From Mycolicibacterium rhodesiae (lineage in GTDB: Bacteria; Actinomycetota; Actinomycetes; Mycobacteriales; Mycobacteriaceae), in assembly GCF_002086695.1 (NCBI RefSeq), contig NZ_MVIH01000005.1, positions 248,001-312,000 of the forward strand: a stretch of 64,000 bases of DNA, read 5' to 3'. Below the pieces are notes generated by a model. The model searched no databases, was not told the DNA's origin, and saw only the letters and a program-made list of their open reading frames with translations. Positions within the stretch are counted from its first letter, which is position 1; every line of letters starts with the position of its first letter. Positions 25,965 to 37,604 of this stretch are shown piece by piece. The position numbers were made by a program, and so were the translations under genes.

Positions 25965-26972
25965 TCACTCCGCCGGCGAGCGTCGAAGTGTCCGGGACGC
26001 CACGATCAGCGCGGACAAGCTGGCCACCAGCCACAGACCGAGCACGATGAACGGCAGTGGCCGCTGGTTGTGCGGGAAGTACGTCGCGGCGTGGATCGCC
26101 GACACCGTCGCGCCGCTGGGCAGTGCATGGTTGAAGAACGCGAATGGCTGCGGCAACAGCGACGCCGACACCGCCCCGCCCGACGAGGTGTTGCCCAGCA
26201 GGATGAACACCAGCCAGGTCGGGATGATCGCCCAGCGGTGGATCAACACCAGCATGGTCGAGTTGAATGACGCGGCGATCGCGATCTGGACCGAGATCAG
26301 CAACCACAGCTGGGGGAACGGTGTGCTCAGCGCGCCCAGCACCGGGCCGGTGACCACGGCCAACGCCGCCCCGCCGACGACGGCGAGCACCGCCATGCTG
26401 AGCAGCCAGCGCCGCAAGGTGAGCGTTTTGACGTTGGCCCGCAGCTGGAACATCGTGATGAAGCCCAGGATCGTGGCGGCGATGACGAGATAGAAGGTGG
26501 CCAGCCCCGCCGGATCGGACGGCGGCAACGGATGCAGGTCGACGATCGGCAGGATGAACTGACCCGGTTGCGTCTGGTCCAGCTGGATCAGCGCGCGCGT
26601 CCCAGACGGATCGCTGGCGCTGGACAACAACAGCTGCGGCGGCTTCGACGTGGCGTCGATGGCCGCGGTGATGCGTTGCTGATTGATCGCGGTGACCGCC
26701 GCGTCCCGGGTGGCGTACTCGTGGACGTCGAACTCATTGGGGTTGGTGCGCAACGCTTTCTCGAACGGTGCGGTCTGCGCCGTCGCCCCGATGACGCCGA
26801 CGGGCAGGTTGCGCGGGGAGGGTCGGCCCAGCGCGACGGTGTAGGCCGCCGCGAAACTCGACGCCAGCACGATGGCGATCGCGAGCACGGTGGCGACCTT
26901 GCGGATCTCCAGCGGGATGCGCCGAAATCCGCGCAGCGGAGCGTCCGGCGATTCCTCGGTCACTGCGGCCAC
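25965..26972 (-). CDS. YhgE/Pip-like (ABC-2 type, DUF3533-like) membrane protein
   Basis: The 335-residue protein has one membrane helix near residues 26-48, a roughly 110-residue extracytoplasmic region, and about five C-terminal helices (155-330). The segment ILLGNTSSGGAVSASLLPQPF is typical of this family. Such proteins resemble ABC-2 permeases but often lack a partner ATPase. None is adjacent here. It lies 17 bases upstream of the MOSC gene on the same strand and divergent from the cytochrome b gene. Confidence 0.75.
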   Translation of the reverse strand: MAAVTEESPDAPLRGFRRIPLEIRKVATVLAIAIVLASSFAAAYTVALGRPSPRNLPVGVIGATAQTAPFEKALRTNPNEFDVHEYATRDAAVTAINQQRITAAIDATSKPPQLLLSSASDPSGTRALIQLDQTQPGQFILPIVDLHPLPPSDPAGLATFYLVIAATILGFITMFQLRANVKTLTLRRWLLSMAVLAVVGGAALAVVTGPVLGALSTPFPQLWLLISVQIAIAASFNSTMLVLIHRWAIIPTWLVFILLGNTSSGGAVSASLLPQPFAFFNHALPSGATVSAIHAATYFPHNQRPLPFIVLGLWLVASLSALIVASRTLRRSPAE

Positions 26973-27150
26973 AGCACTCCTCGTCCTGACGATGGCAGAT
27001 CAACCTACCTCGGTGTCGCTGTGGCTAACCGCCAGCGCGAGAAGTCTGACGTAAGAATGACCACCAGTGTGCGCGGCCATCCGCGACGCACCCGGCTCCG
27101 AACCACTCACGCCTGCTCGATTCAGCCCGGGCGCAGCTTCGGAGGTCGCC

Positions 27151-28776
27151 ATGAAATCAGCCGCCACGCTCGCCGCATCCCAAGGCGATGCGATCGACTC
27201 CCGCTACCACCCGTCGGCCGCGGTCCGGCGCCAGCTGAACAAGGTCTTTCCCACCCACTGGTCGTTCCTGCTGGGCGAGATCGCGCTGTACAGCTTCGTC
27301 GTCCTGCTGATCACGGGGGTGTATCTGACGTTGTTCTTCGATCCGTCGATGACGGAGGTCACCTACAACGGTGTGTACCAGCCGCTGCGCGGCATCGAGA
27401 TGTCGAAGGCGTACGCCTCGACCCTCGACATCACCTTCGAGGTGCGCGGCGGGCTGTTCGTCCGCCAGGTACACCACTGGGCGGCGCTGCTGTTCGCCGC
27501 GGCGATCATGGTGCACCTCGCGCGGATCTTCTTCACCGGCGCCTTCCGCCGCCCGCGCGAGGCCAACTGGGTGATCGGGTCACTGCTGTTGATCCTGGCC
27601 ATGTTCGAAGGATTCTTCGGCTACTCGCTGCCCGACGATCTGTTGTCGGGCACCGGAATCCGGGCCGCGCTGTCCTCGATCACGCTGGGGATCCCGGTGA
27701 TCGGCACCTGGATGCACTGGGCGCTGTTCGGCGGCGACTTCCCCGGCGACGTCCTGATTCCGCGGCTCTACGCCATCCATATCCTGATCTTCCCCGGAAT
27801 CATGTTGGCGCTCATCGGTGTTCACCTGGCGCTGGTGTGGTTCCAGAAGCACACCCAGTTTCCGGGTCCCGGCCGCACCGAGAAGAACGTCGTCGGCGTT
27901 CGCGTCATGCCGGTGTTCGCGGTCAAGTCCGGTGCGTTCTTCGCAATGACGGTCGGCATCCTGGGCCTGATGGGCGGCCTGCTGCAGATCAACCCCATCT
28001 GGCAGCTCGGCCCGTACAAGCCGGCGCAGGTGTCGGCGGGCAGCCAGCCCGACTTCTACCTGATGTGGACCGACGGGCTGATCCGGCTGTGGCCGGCGTG
28101 GGAGATCTACATCGGCCACCACACGATCCCGGCAGCGGTGGCGGTCGCCGTGCTGATGGGCGTGATCTTCCTGCTGCTGATCGCCTACCCGTGGATCGAA
28201 AAGCGGTTCACCGGCGACGGGGCGCACCACAACCTGCTGCAGCGGCCGCGGGACGCTCCGGTGCGAACGGGCATCGGCGCCATGGCGATCGCCTTCTACA
28301 TGGTGCTGACGTACAGCGCGATGAACGACATCATCGCCTACAAGTTCCACATCTCGCTGAACGCGACGACCTGGATCGGCCGCATCGCGATGGTGGGGCT
28401 GCCGCCGCTGGTCTTCTTCATCACCTACCGCTGGGCGATCGCGCTGCAGCGCAGCGACCGAGAGGTGCTCGAGCACGGCGTCGAGACCGGCATCCTCAAG
28501 CGGCTCCCGCACGGTGCCTACGTGGAGCTGCACCAGCCGCTGGGTCCGCTCGACGCCGACGGCCACCCGATCGCGCTGGAATACCAGGGCGCCCCGGTAC
28601 CCAAGCGGATGAACAAGCTCGGCTCCGGTGGCGCACCCGGCCGCGGCAGTTTCCTCACCGCCGACCCCGGCGACGAGGACGCCGCGCTCACCGAGGCGGC
28701 GCACGCCGCCGAACTCCGCGCGCGCACCGCGCTGATGGAACGTCAGGCCATCGACGGGTCCTCGAACGGGCGGTGA
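27151..28776 (+). CDS. qcrB: Cytochrome bc1 complex cytochrome b subunit, lone copy
   Basis: QcrB is the quinol-oxidising diheme subunit of the bcc-aa3 supercomplex. The 541-residue protein has both histidine pairs for the hemes ([17 protein letters not shown] and [19 protein letters not shown]), the actinobacterial quinol-site motif [11 protein letters not shown] and the long C-terminal extension ([16 protein letters not shown]). From memory it closely follows M. tuberculosis QcrB. GGAGG at 27141-27145 sets the ATG start at 27151. No qcrA, qcrC or cta gene is nearby, so this is an orphan, probably a second copy. Confidence 0.9.
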   Translation: MKSAATLAASQGDAIDSRYHPSAAVRRQLNKVFPTHWSFLLGEIALYSFVVLLITGVYLTLFFDPSMTEVTYNGVYQPLRGIEMSKAYASTLDITFEVRGGLFVRQVHHWAALLFAAAIMVHLARIFFTGAFRRPREANWVIGSLLLILAMFEGFFGYSLPDDLLSGTGIRAALSSITLGIPVIGTWMHWALFGGDFPGDVLIPRLYAIHILIFPGIMLALIGVHLALVWFQKHTQFPGPGRTEKNVVGVRVMPVFAVKSGAFFAMTVGILGLMGGLLQINPIWQLGPYKPAQVSAGSQPDFYLMWTDGLIRLWPAWEIYIGHHTIPAAVAVAVLMGVIFLLLIAYPWIEKRFTGDGAHHNLLQRPRDAPVRTGIGAMAIAFYMVLTYSAMNDIIAYKFHISLNATTWIGRIAMVGLPPLVFFITYRWAIALQRSDREVLEHGVETGILKRLPHGAYVELHQPLGPLDADGHPIALEYQGAPVPKRMNKLGSGGAPGRGSFLTADPGDEDAALTEAAHAAELRARTALMERQAIDGSSNGR

Positions 28777-28800
28777 CGACGCCTCCTGGACAATCGAGCG

Positions 28801-29728
28801 ATGATGCGCGCCGTCCGCTCGATTCAGGGGTCAGTCACCGTCGTCGCCGTCGACGAGCCGGCGGGTGACTGGCCGATCCTCGAGGTCGGGTCGGCCAGCA
28901 TCTGCGGCAGCGACCTCGGCATGCTGTCGTTCGGCCTGCCGGTCACAATCGGCCATGAGATCGCCGGAACGGTGCACGGACGGTCGTACTGCGTCGAACC
29001 GACCGTGGGCTGCGGGCACTGCGATCAGTGCCAGGGCGGTGCGCCGCAACGGTGCCGGGGCAGCGCGCCGCATGGGCTGCTCGGGGTGGCTTTCGACGGC
29101 GGGCTCGCCGATCGGGTCCGAGTGCCCGCCGAATGCCTCGTCCCTCTGCCCGACGGCCTGCCCGTCTCCGACGCCTGCCTGGTGGAACCGCTCGCGGTCT
29201 CCTGGCATGCGTTGCGCAAGGTCGGCGCCGGGGCGACCGATCGGGTGCTGGTGATCGGTGGCGGCAGCGTGGGGCTGCTGGCCGTCGCCGCCGCTCGCGC
29301 CATGGGCCTCGACGTGGACCTGCAGGCCCGTCACCCGCATCAGATCGACGCGGGCGAGCGACTCGGCGCGGGACGCCCGGAGGGCGAGTACGACGTCGTG
29401 GTCGAGGCGGTGGGCACCGACGAGGCGGTGGCCGACTGTGTGCGGCAGGCCGTGCCGGGCGGCCGGATCGCGATAGTCGGTGTCTCGCACGGCAACCGAG
29501 CGTTCCCGGCATCCCGTGGATGCTCAAGGAGCTGACACTCACCGCCTCGATGTGCTACGACCGCGGGCGCGATACCCGCGAATTCATCGACGCGGCAGCG
29601 GCTTTGGCCGCCGATCCGGAGATCGCGGCCACCGTCGTCACGCATCGCTTCCCGTTGGCCGACGCGGCGGAGGCGTTCCGGGTTGCGTCCGACCGGCGAA
29701 GCGGGGCGATCAAGGTGGTGTTGGAACC

Positions 29729-29732
<4 letters not shown>
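28801..29732 (+). pseudogene. Zinc-dependent MDR alcohol/sorbitol dehydrogenase, frameshifted
   Basis: The first 238 or so codons encode a medium-chain zinc dehydrogenase: ASICGSDLGML (catalytic Cys), VTIGHEIAG, structural-zinc cysteines in VGCGHCDQCQGG, and a Rossmann stretch VLVIGGGSVGLLAVAAA. The frame then breaks near 29508 and stops at 29535. The sequel continues in another frame (PGIPWMLKELTLTASMCYD) to a stop at 29732. Adding one G to the CCCGG run at about 29505-29509 would restore AFPGIPWMLKE. This is either a real one-base deletion or a sequencing error. Confidence 0.8.
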
Positions 29733-32257
<2,525 letters not shown>

Positions 32258-32389
32258 TGCGTTCTCCTGGTCCCAGACCACTTCTCGATCTCGTACGGGA
32301 CCGCAGTTTGGCACTGCCGTATTTCGGCGAGGCGAGGTCCATGAGTCGGTCCCGTGAACTGTTGGCCCGCGCGTTCTACGATCGCGAGC

Positions 32390-32938
32390 ATGAGCACCTT
32401 GGCGCACCGGCCGAACACCGCGCTGCTCGTCATCGATGTGCAGAACGGTGTCGTCGCCCAGGCCCACGATCGGGACGCGATTGTGGCGCGGATCGCCGGA
32501 CTGGTCGACCGCGCCCGCGGTGCCGGCATCCCGGTGGTCTGGATCCAGCACTCCGACGCCGAGTTGCCCGAGGGAAGCCAGGCCTGGCAGATCGTCGCCG
32601 AACTGTCCCCGACCGACACCGAGCCGCTGATCGGCAAGAACTACGGCGACTCGTTCGAGGGCACCACGCTGGAGGCCACGCTCGCCGGCCTCGGTATCGG
32701 ACACCTGGTCGTGGCCGGCGCCCAGACCGACCAGTGCATCCGCTCGACAATCCACGGCGGCTTCGTGCGCGGCTATGACGTCACCCTGGTCGCCGATGCG
32801 CATACCACCGAGGACCTCTCGGAGTGGGGCGCGCCGCCGCCCGAGCAGGTGATCGCCCACACCAACCTCTACTGGTCACATCAGGCCGCGCCGGGGCGAA
32901 CCGCGCAGTCGACACTCGCCGGTGACATCGGCTGGTAA
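32390..32938 (+). CDS. Isochorismatase-family cysteine hydrolase
   Basis: The 182-residue protein has the cysteine-hydrolase triad: Asp16 in LLVIDVQNG, Lys83 in LIGKNYGDSF, and Cys116 in AGAQTDQCIRST, preceded by the usual cis-peptide region. The family hydrolyses amides or vinyl ethers (nicotinamide, ureides, isochorismate). The substrate is unknown. The start is ATG 32390, and it is divergent from glgP. Confidence 0.85.
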   Translation: MSTLAHRPNTALLVIDVQNGVVAQAHDRDAIVARIAGLVDRARGAGIPVVWIQHSDAELPEGSQAWQIVAELSPTDTEPLIGKNYGDSFEGTTLEATLAGLGIGHLVVAGAQTDQCIRSTIHGGFVRGYDVTLVADAHTTEDLSEWGAPPPEQVIAHTNLYWSHQAAPGRTAQSTLAGDIGW

Positions 32939-33009
32939 TCGCTCCCGCCGAGCGCAACCACGCTATACATTCTTTCAAAAGTGTTCACTGCGCGAGATCG
33001 GAACAGACG

Positions 33010-34194
33010 ATGACGTCGACGGTTCAATCCCAGACCCGGCCGCTCGAGCTGGCCCGCGGAATGCGCGAGCTGGTGGTGGCACAGGCCGGTGAGTCCGAGC
33101 GGCTGCGCACCATCGCCCCGTCGATCGTCGACGAGATGTGGGCGAGCGGATTGATGTCGTCGTTCAACCCCGTCGCGGCGGGCGGCGTGGAGCCGTCGTT
33201 CACCGAGATGATCGAGACCTGGATCGAGATGGCCTGGCAGGACGGCTCGTTCGGTTGGATCGGAATCGCGAACCTGCCGTCGTCGTTCGCCGCCGCGGCC
33301 TATCTGTCGGATGAGGGTTTCGCCGAGGTCTTCACCGCGAACGACAACCGCGTCACGATGGGCGGTCAGTTCTTCCCCAACGGTCAGGGCGTCGTCGTCG
33401 ACGGCGGCTACCGCGTGACCGGATCGTGGAGTTTCGGGTCGGGCACCGGGCATGCCGAGTACGTCTGCGCCGGGTTCTTCCCGATGGTGGACGGCCAGCC
33501 GGTGATGGGACCCGGTGGCTTGCCCGAGATGCATGTCGCCGTCGTCCCGCGCGAGCAGGTCGTGTTCAAGGACGGCTGGCATGTCCAGGGCCTCAAGGGA
33601 ACCGGGTCCTACGACTACGGCCTCGAAGACATATTCGTGCCTGCGGCCCGCACCTTCCCGTTGTTCTCCAGCTCCCCGCACCGGGGCAGCTCGCCTGCCA
33701 CCCGGATGGGGTTGATGCCGGTGACGGCGGCCGGCCACGCGGCATGGGCGCTCGGCGTCGCCAAGAGCATGCTCGACGACGTCGAGGAGTTGGCGGCCAC
33801 TAAGTTCCGGATGAGCGACATGGCGTCACTGGCCAGCAGGCCGACGTTCCAGAAGGGCCTGGCACACCACGTCGCGGCATGGCGGGCGGCACGGCTGCTG
33901 GTGCTGGACGCGTTCGGCACCGCCGAAGCCGCAGTCGGCGCCGGCGACGACCTGACCCCCGGCCTGCGTGCCGACATGCGGGTGGCCGCGGTGTACGCCA
34001 CCGACGTCGCGCGCGAGGCCGCCGAGTGGGCGCACCTGGCGGCAGGCACCACCTCGATCCGTGAGGGCAGCCGCCTCGAGCGTGCGTTCCGCGACATTTA
34101 CACCGGCACCCAGCACGCGTTCATCAGCGAGAAGGTGGCCATCGACGTGGCCCAGATCTGGCTCGGCATCATCGAGGATCAGCCGGGGTTGTGA
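33010..34194 (+). CDS. Acyl-CoA-dehydrogenase-fold flavin monooxygenase
   Basis: The 394-residue protein has the acyl-CoA dehydrogenase fold but resembles flavin-dependent group D monooxygenases (HsaA/HpaB type): ESERLRTIAPSIVDEMW, NGQGVVVDGGYRVTGSWSF, GLKGTGSYDYGLEDIFVP and a helical C-terminus. Such enzymes use reduced flavin from a separate reductase. No reductase gene is adjacent. The substrate is not evident. It lies 71 bases after the isochorismatase-family gene. Confidence 0.78.
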   Translation: MTSTVQSQTRPLELARGMRELVVAQAGESERLRTIAPSIVDEMWASGLMSSFNPVAAGGVEPSFTEMIETWIEMAWQDGSFGWIGIANLPSSFAAAAYLSDEGFAEVFTANDNRVTMGGQFFPNGQGVVVDGGYRVTGSWSFGSGTGHAEYVCAGFFPMVDGQPVMGPGGLPEMHVAVVPREQVVFKDGWHVQGLKGTGSYDYGLEDIFVPAARTFPLFSSSPHRGSSPATRMGLMPVTAAGHAAWALGVAKSMLDDVEELAATKFRMSDMASLASRPTFQKGLAHHVAAWRAARLLVLDAFGTAEAAVGAGDDLTPGLRADMRVAAVYATDVAREAAEWAHLAAGTTSIREGSRLERAFRDIYTGTQHAFISEKVAIDVAQIWLGIIEDQPGL

Positions 34195-34248
34195 CACCCC
34201 GGCATTTCCCGCGCGGCGCCGGTCCGGCCGCACTAATGTCCAACGGTT

Positions 34249-34596
34249 ATGACCGACTGGTCCGATCCGCGGCTGCCGACCAATCAGACGAGTAGTCCCC
34301 GCCAGCTCAAACGGCTGAGTCGCACGTTCGCAGGCGTCGGTGTCGGGATCCCGCCCGAGCGTTTACAGCAGATCGCGATGGGACAGGCGGCCACCGAGGA
34401 CGAATTCGTCGACGTGACGTTCGCGCTGACCGCAACTGCGCTACGCAGCGAGCAGCGGCGGTCCAAAGTCGGCCGCGCACAACGTCGTTGTGTGCGCGGC
34501 GCCATCGTGTTCGTCGCGATCCTGATCGCGATCAACGTGCTGATGTGTCTGGGCCTGTTCCTGTTCGTCCTGACCCAGCACACCACTCCCTACTAG
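34249..34596 (+). CDS. Hypothetical protein with C-terminal membrane helix
   Basis: The 115-residue protein starts MTDWSDPRLP. It has a basic helical middle and one strong membrane helix near the C-terminus (AIVFVAILIAINVLMCLG). This suggests a tail-anchored cytoplasmic protein. Its stop overlaps the convergent aminotransferase stop in a CTAG. No family was recognised. Confidence 0.65.
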   Translation: MTDWSDPRLPTNQTSSPRQLKRLSRTFAGVGVGIPPERLQQIAMGQAATEDEFVDVTFALTATALRSEQRRSKVGRAQRRCVRGAIVFVAILIAINVLMCLGLFLFVLTQHTTPY

Positions 34597-35978
34597 CTCG
34601 TCACGTACCCGTCGGCCACGTCGAGCGCCTTGTCCAGGATGGCCAGCCCCTCGGCCACCTCGGCGTCGCTGATGTTGCAGGCCGGCACCGCGTGGATCCG
34701 GTTGAAGTTCGCGAACGGCAACAGGCCGCCGGACTTGCACGCCGCCAGCACCGCGTTCATGGCCGGGCTCGACCCGCCATAGGGCGCCAGCGGTTCGCGG
34801 GTCTGCTGGTTGGCCACCAGCTCGATCGCCCAGAACACGCCGAGTCCGCGGACCTCGCCGACCGACGGGTGGCGGGCCGCCAGTTCACGTAGGCCCGGGC
34901 CGAGCACCTGCTCGCCGAGCCGGGCGGCGTTGGCCACCATGCCTTCGTCTTCCATCGCGTTGATCGTCGCGACCGCCGCACCGCAGGCCAGCGGATGGCC
35001 CGAATACGTCAACCCACCCGGGTAGGCGCGGTCGGCGAACGTCGAGTAGATCGCGTCGTTGATGGCCACCCCACCCAGCGGCACATACCCCGACGTCACA
35101 CCCTTGGCGAACGTCATGAGGTCGGGGACGACGTCAAAGTTCTGGATTGCGAACCACTTTCCGGTGCGGCCGAAGCCCGCCATCACCTCGTCGGCGATGA
35201 ACACGATGCCGTGGCGATCGCAGATCTCCCGCACGCCGGCCATGTACCCGGGCGGCGGCACCATGATGCCCGCGGTGCCCGGCACCGACTCCAGGATGAT
35301 CGCGGCGATCGAGTCCGCGCCCTCGTGCTGGATCAGCCGCTCGAGGTAGTCCAGCGCCCGCTCGGACTCCTGCTGCTCGTTCTCGGCGAAGAACGACGAG
35401 CGGTACAGGAACGGTCCGTTGAAGTGCACGACGCCGGAGCTGGCGTAGTCGTTGGGGTAGCGCCGCGGGTCACCGGTGAGGTTGACCGCGGTGTCGGTGC
35501 CGCCGTGGTACGAGCGGTAGCGGGAGAGCACCTTGTAGCGCCCGGTGTGCAGCCGCGCCATCCGGACGGCGTGCTCGACGGCGTCGGCACCGCCGTTGGT
35601 GAAGAACACCCGGTTCAGGTCACCGGGCGTGCGTTCGGCGATCAGCCGGGCCGCCTCGGAGCGCGCGGCATTGGCGTGCTGCGGCGCGATCGTGCACAGC
35701 TTCGCGGCCTGCTCGGCGATCGCGGCGACGACCTTGGGGTGCTGGTGACCAATATTGGTGAACACCAGCTGGGACGAGAAGTCGAGCAGCTTGTTGCCCT
35801 CGCCGTCCCACACGTAGGAGCCCTCCGATGCGACGATCGTCATCGGCTTGATCTGAGCCTGCGCCGACCACGAGTGGAAGACGTGCGCACGGTCAAGTTC
35901 GTAGGCCCGGGCGGCTTCGGCGCGGGCGGTGTCGAGGTCCTGGCCGCCCGGCAGGAGGTGGGATTCGGTCGTCGTCAT
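34593..35978 (-). CDS. Class III PLP aminotransferase
   Basis: The 461-residue protein is a class III (omega) aminotransferase: FTNIGHQHPKVVAAI, FFTNGGADAVEHAVRMAR, IFIADEVMAGFGRTG-type block (FIADEVMAGFGRTGKW) and the PLP lysine in TFAKGVTSGYVPLGG. It moves the amino group of an omega-amino acid or diamine to pyruvate or 2-oxoglutarate, giving a semialdehyde. Downstream of mmsA on the same strand with a 26-base gap, it probably supplies the semialdehyde that MmsA oxidises; beta-alanine, GABA or beta-aminoisobutyrate are candidate substrates. ATG 35978 follows AGAGGAA. Confidence 0.87.
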   Translation of the reverse strand: MTTTESHLLPGGQDLDTARAEAARAYELDRAHVFHSWSAQAQIKPMTIVASEGSYVWDGEGNKLLDFSSQLVFTNIGHQHPKVVAAIAEQAAKLCTIAPQHANAARSEAARLIAERTPGDLNRVFFTNGGADAVEHAVRMARLHTGRYKVLSRYRSYHGGTDTAVNLTGDPRRYPNDYASSGVVHFNGPFLYRSSFFAENEQQESERALDYLERLIQHEGADSIAAIILESVPGTAGIMVPPPGYMAGVREICDRHGIVFIADEVMAGFGRTGKWFAIQNFDVVPDLMTFAKGVTSGYVPLGGVAINDAIYSTFADRAYPGGLTYSGHPLACGAAVATINAMEDEGMVANAARLGEQVLGPGLRELAARHPSVGEVRGLGVFWAIELVANQQTREPLAPYGGSSPAMNAVLAACKSGGLLPFANFNRIHAVPACNISDAEVAEGLAILDKALDVADGYVTS

Positions 35979-36004
35979 GCGTTCCTCTTTCGAGCTCGGT
36001 GGTC

Positions 36005-37522
36005 TCAGTGGTTCTGCGGGAAGCCGAGGTTGATGCCGCCGTGGGAGGGATCGAGCCACCGCGTGGTGACCACTTTGCCACGGGTGAAGAAGTGCACGCC
36101 TTCGGTGCCGTGGGCGTGGGTGTCGCCGAACAGTGAGCTCTTCCAGCCGCCGAAGCTGTAGTAGGCGGTCGGCACCGGGATCGGCACGTTGATGCCGACC
36201 ATGCCGACCTCGACCTCGTTCTGGAACCGCCGCGCCGCGCCGCCGTCGTTGGTGAAGATCGCGGTGCCGTTGCCGTACGGGTTGGAGTTGATCAGCTCCA
36301 GCGCCTCGTCGTAGGTGTCGACGCGGACCACCGAGAGCACCGGTCCGAAGATCTCGTCGGTGTAGACGCTCATCTCGGGCGTGACGTTGTCGATCAGGGT
36401 GGGGCCCAACCAGAAGCCGTCTGCTTCGCCGTCGACCGCGGTGCCGCGGCCGTCGACGACGATGGTGGCGCCGTCCGCTTCGCCGGCGTCGATGTAGGAG
36501 GCGACCTTGTCGCGGTGGGCCTTCGTCACCAGCGGGCCCATGTCGGTGTTGCGGGTGCCGTCACCGATCTTCAACGTCGTTGTGCGCTCGGCGATCTTGG
36601 CGACCAGCTCGTCGGCGATCGGGCCGACCGCGACGGCCGCCGAGATCGCCATGCAGCGCTCTCCGGCCGAACCGAAGCCAGCGTTGACCATCGCGTCGGC
36701 GGCCAGGTCCAGGTCGGCGTCGGGCAGGATCACCGCGTGGTTCTTGGCTCCGCCGAGGGCCTGGACTCGCTTGCCGTGCAGGGTCGCGGTCGAGTAGATG
36801 TACTGCGCGATCGGGGTGGAGCCGACGAACGAGACCGCCTTGATCGCCTTGTTGGTCAGCAACTCGTCGACGGCGACCTTGTCGCCCTGCAGCACGTTGA
36901 ACACCCCGGCTGGCAGCCCGGCCTCGGCCCACAGGTTGGCGATCCACAGCGCGGCCGACGGGTCCTTCTCAGAAGGCTTGAGCACCACGGTGTTTCCGGC
37001 GGCGATCGCGATGGGGAAGAACCACATCGGCACCATCGCGGGGAAGTTGAACGGGCTGATGACGGCCACCGGGCCCAGCGGCTGGCGAATCGAGGCGACG
37101 TCGACGTTGGTCGACGCGTTCTCGGTCATCCCACCCTTGAGCAGATGCGAGATGCCGCAAGCGAATTCGACGACCTCCTGGCCGCGGCTGACCTCGCCGA
37201 GGGCGTCGGAGAGCACCTTGCCGTGCTCGGCGGTGATGATCGCGGCCAGTTCCTCCTTGCGGGCGTTGAGCAACTCGCGGAAAGCGAAGAGCACCGTCGT
37301 GCGCTTGGCCAGCGAGGTGTCACGCCAGCCCGGGAACGCCGCGGCTGCGGCGGCGATGACCGCCTGCGCGTCGGCGACGTCGGCCAGCGCGACCTGACCG
37401 GTGACCTGGCCGGTGGCCGGGTTGGTCACCGCGGCGGTCCGGTCGCTGCTGCCTGCAAAGTTCTTTCCGTCGGCCCAGTGGGCGATGGTCCGGACGCGGG
37501 TGTTGGGCGCTGTGAGGGTCAT
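36005..37522 (-). CDS. mmsA: CoA-acylating methylmalonate-semialdehyde dehydrogenase
   Basis: The 505-residue aldehyde dehydrogenase matches MmsA: VISPFNFPAMVPMWFFPIA, VLKPSEKDPS, FVGSTPIAQYIYS, ALGGAKNHAVILPDAD and the catalytic cysteine in SAGERCMAISAAV. MmsA converts methylmalonate or malonate semialdehyde plus CoA to propionyl- or acetyl-CoA with NAD reduction. ATG 37522 is followed by MTLTAPNTRV. It leads an operon with the aminotransferase and is divergent from the PucR-type regulator. Confidence 0.92.
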   Translation of the reverse strand: MTLTAPNTRVRTIAHWADGKNFAGSSDRTAAVTNPATGQVTGQVALADVADAQAVIAAAAAAFPGWRDTSLAKRTTVLFAFRELLNARKEELAAIITAEHGKVLSDALGEVSRGQEVVEFACGISHLLKGGMTENASTNVDVASIRQPLGPVAVISPFNFPAMVPMWFFPIAIAAGNTVVLKPSEKDPSAALWIANLWAEAGLPAGVFNVLQGDKVAVDELLTNKAIKAVSFVGSTPIAQYIYSTATLHGKRVQALGGAKNHAVILPDADLDLAADAMVNAGFGSAGERCMAISAAVAVGPIADELVAKIAERTTTLKIGDGTRNTDMGPLVTKAHRDKVASYIDAGEADGATIVVDGRGTAVDGEADGFWLGPTLIDNVTPEMSVYTDEIFGPVLSVVRVDTYDEALELINSNPYGNGTAIFTNDGGAARRFQNEVEVGMVGINVPIPVPTAYYSFGGWKSSLFGDTHAHGTEGVHFFTRGKVVTTRWLDPSHGGINLGFPQNH

Positions 37523-37543
37523 ACCTGTGATCCTTGTGCAGCA

Positions 37544-37559
37544 GCACCGACACCGGTGC
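37544..37559. promoter_or_regulatory. Inverted repeat between mmsA and the PucR gene
   Basis: GCACCG (37544-37549) and CGGTGC (37554-37559) form a 6-base inverted repeat with a 4-base spacer in the 81-base divergent gap. The position, 22 bases upstream of the mmsA ATG, suits an operator for the adjacent regulator. No binding evidence exists beyond symmetry. Confidence 0.35.
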
Positions 37560-37591
37560 CGACGATCTGTCAAAGAAGTCCGGTTTTCTCA

Positions 37592-37604
37592 TACACTGTG
37601 TCAA
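37592..37604 (+). promoter_or_regulatory. Leaderless promoter of the PucR-type gene
   Basis: TACACT (37592-37597) matches the TANNNT -10 pattern, and the A of the ATG at 37604 is 7 bases after it. No ribosome binding site precedes the ATG. This spacing predicts a leaderless transcript. No clear -35 was found. Confidence 0.5.

Noticed and set aside
36515..37603. Large plus-strand open frame leading into the PucR gene
   Set aside because: It is the antisense shadow of mmsA; PucR homology begins only at the ATG at 37604.
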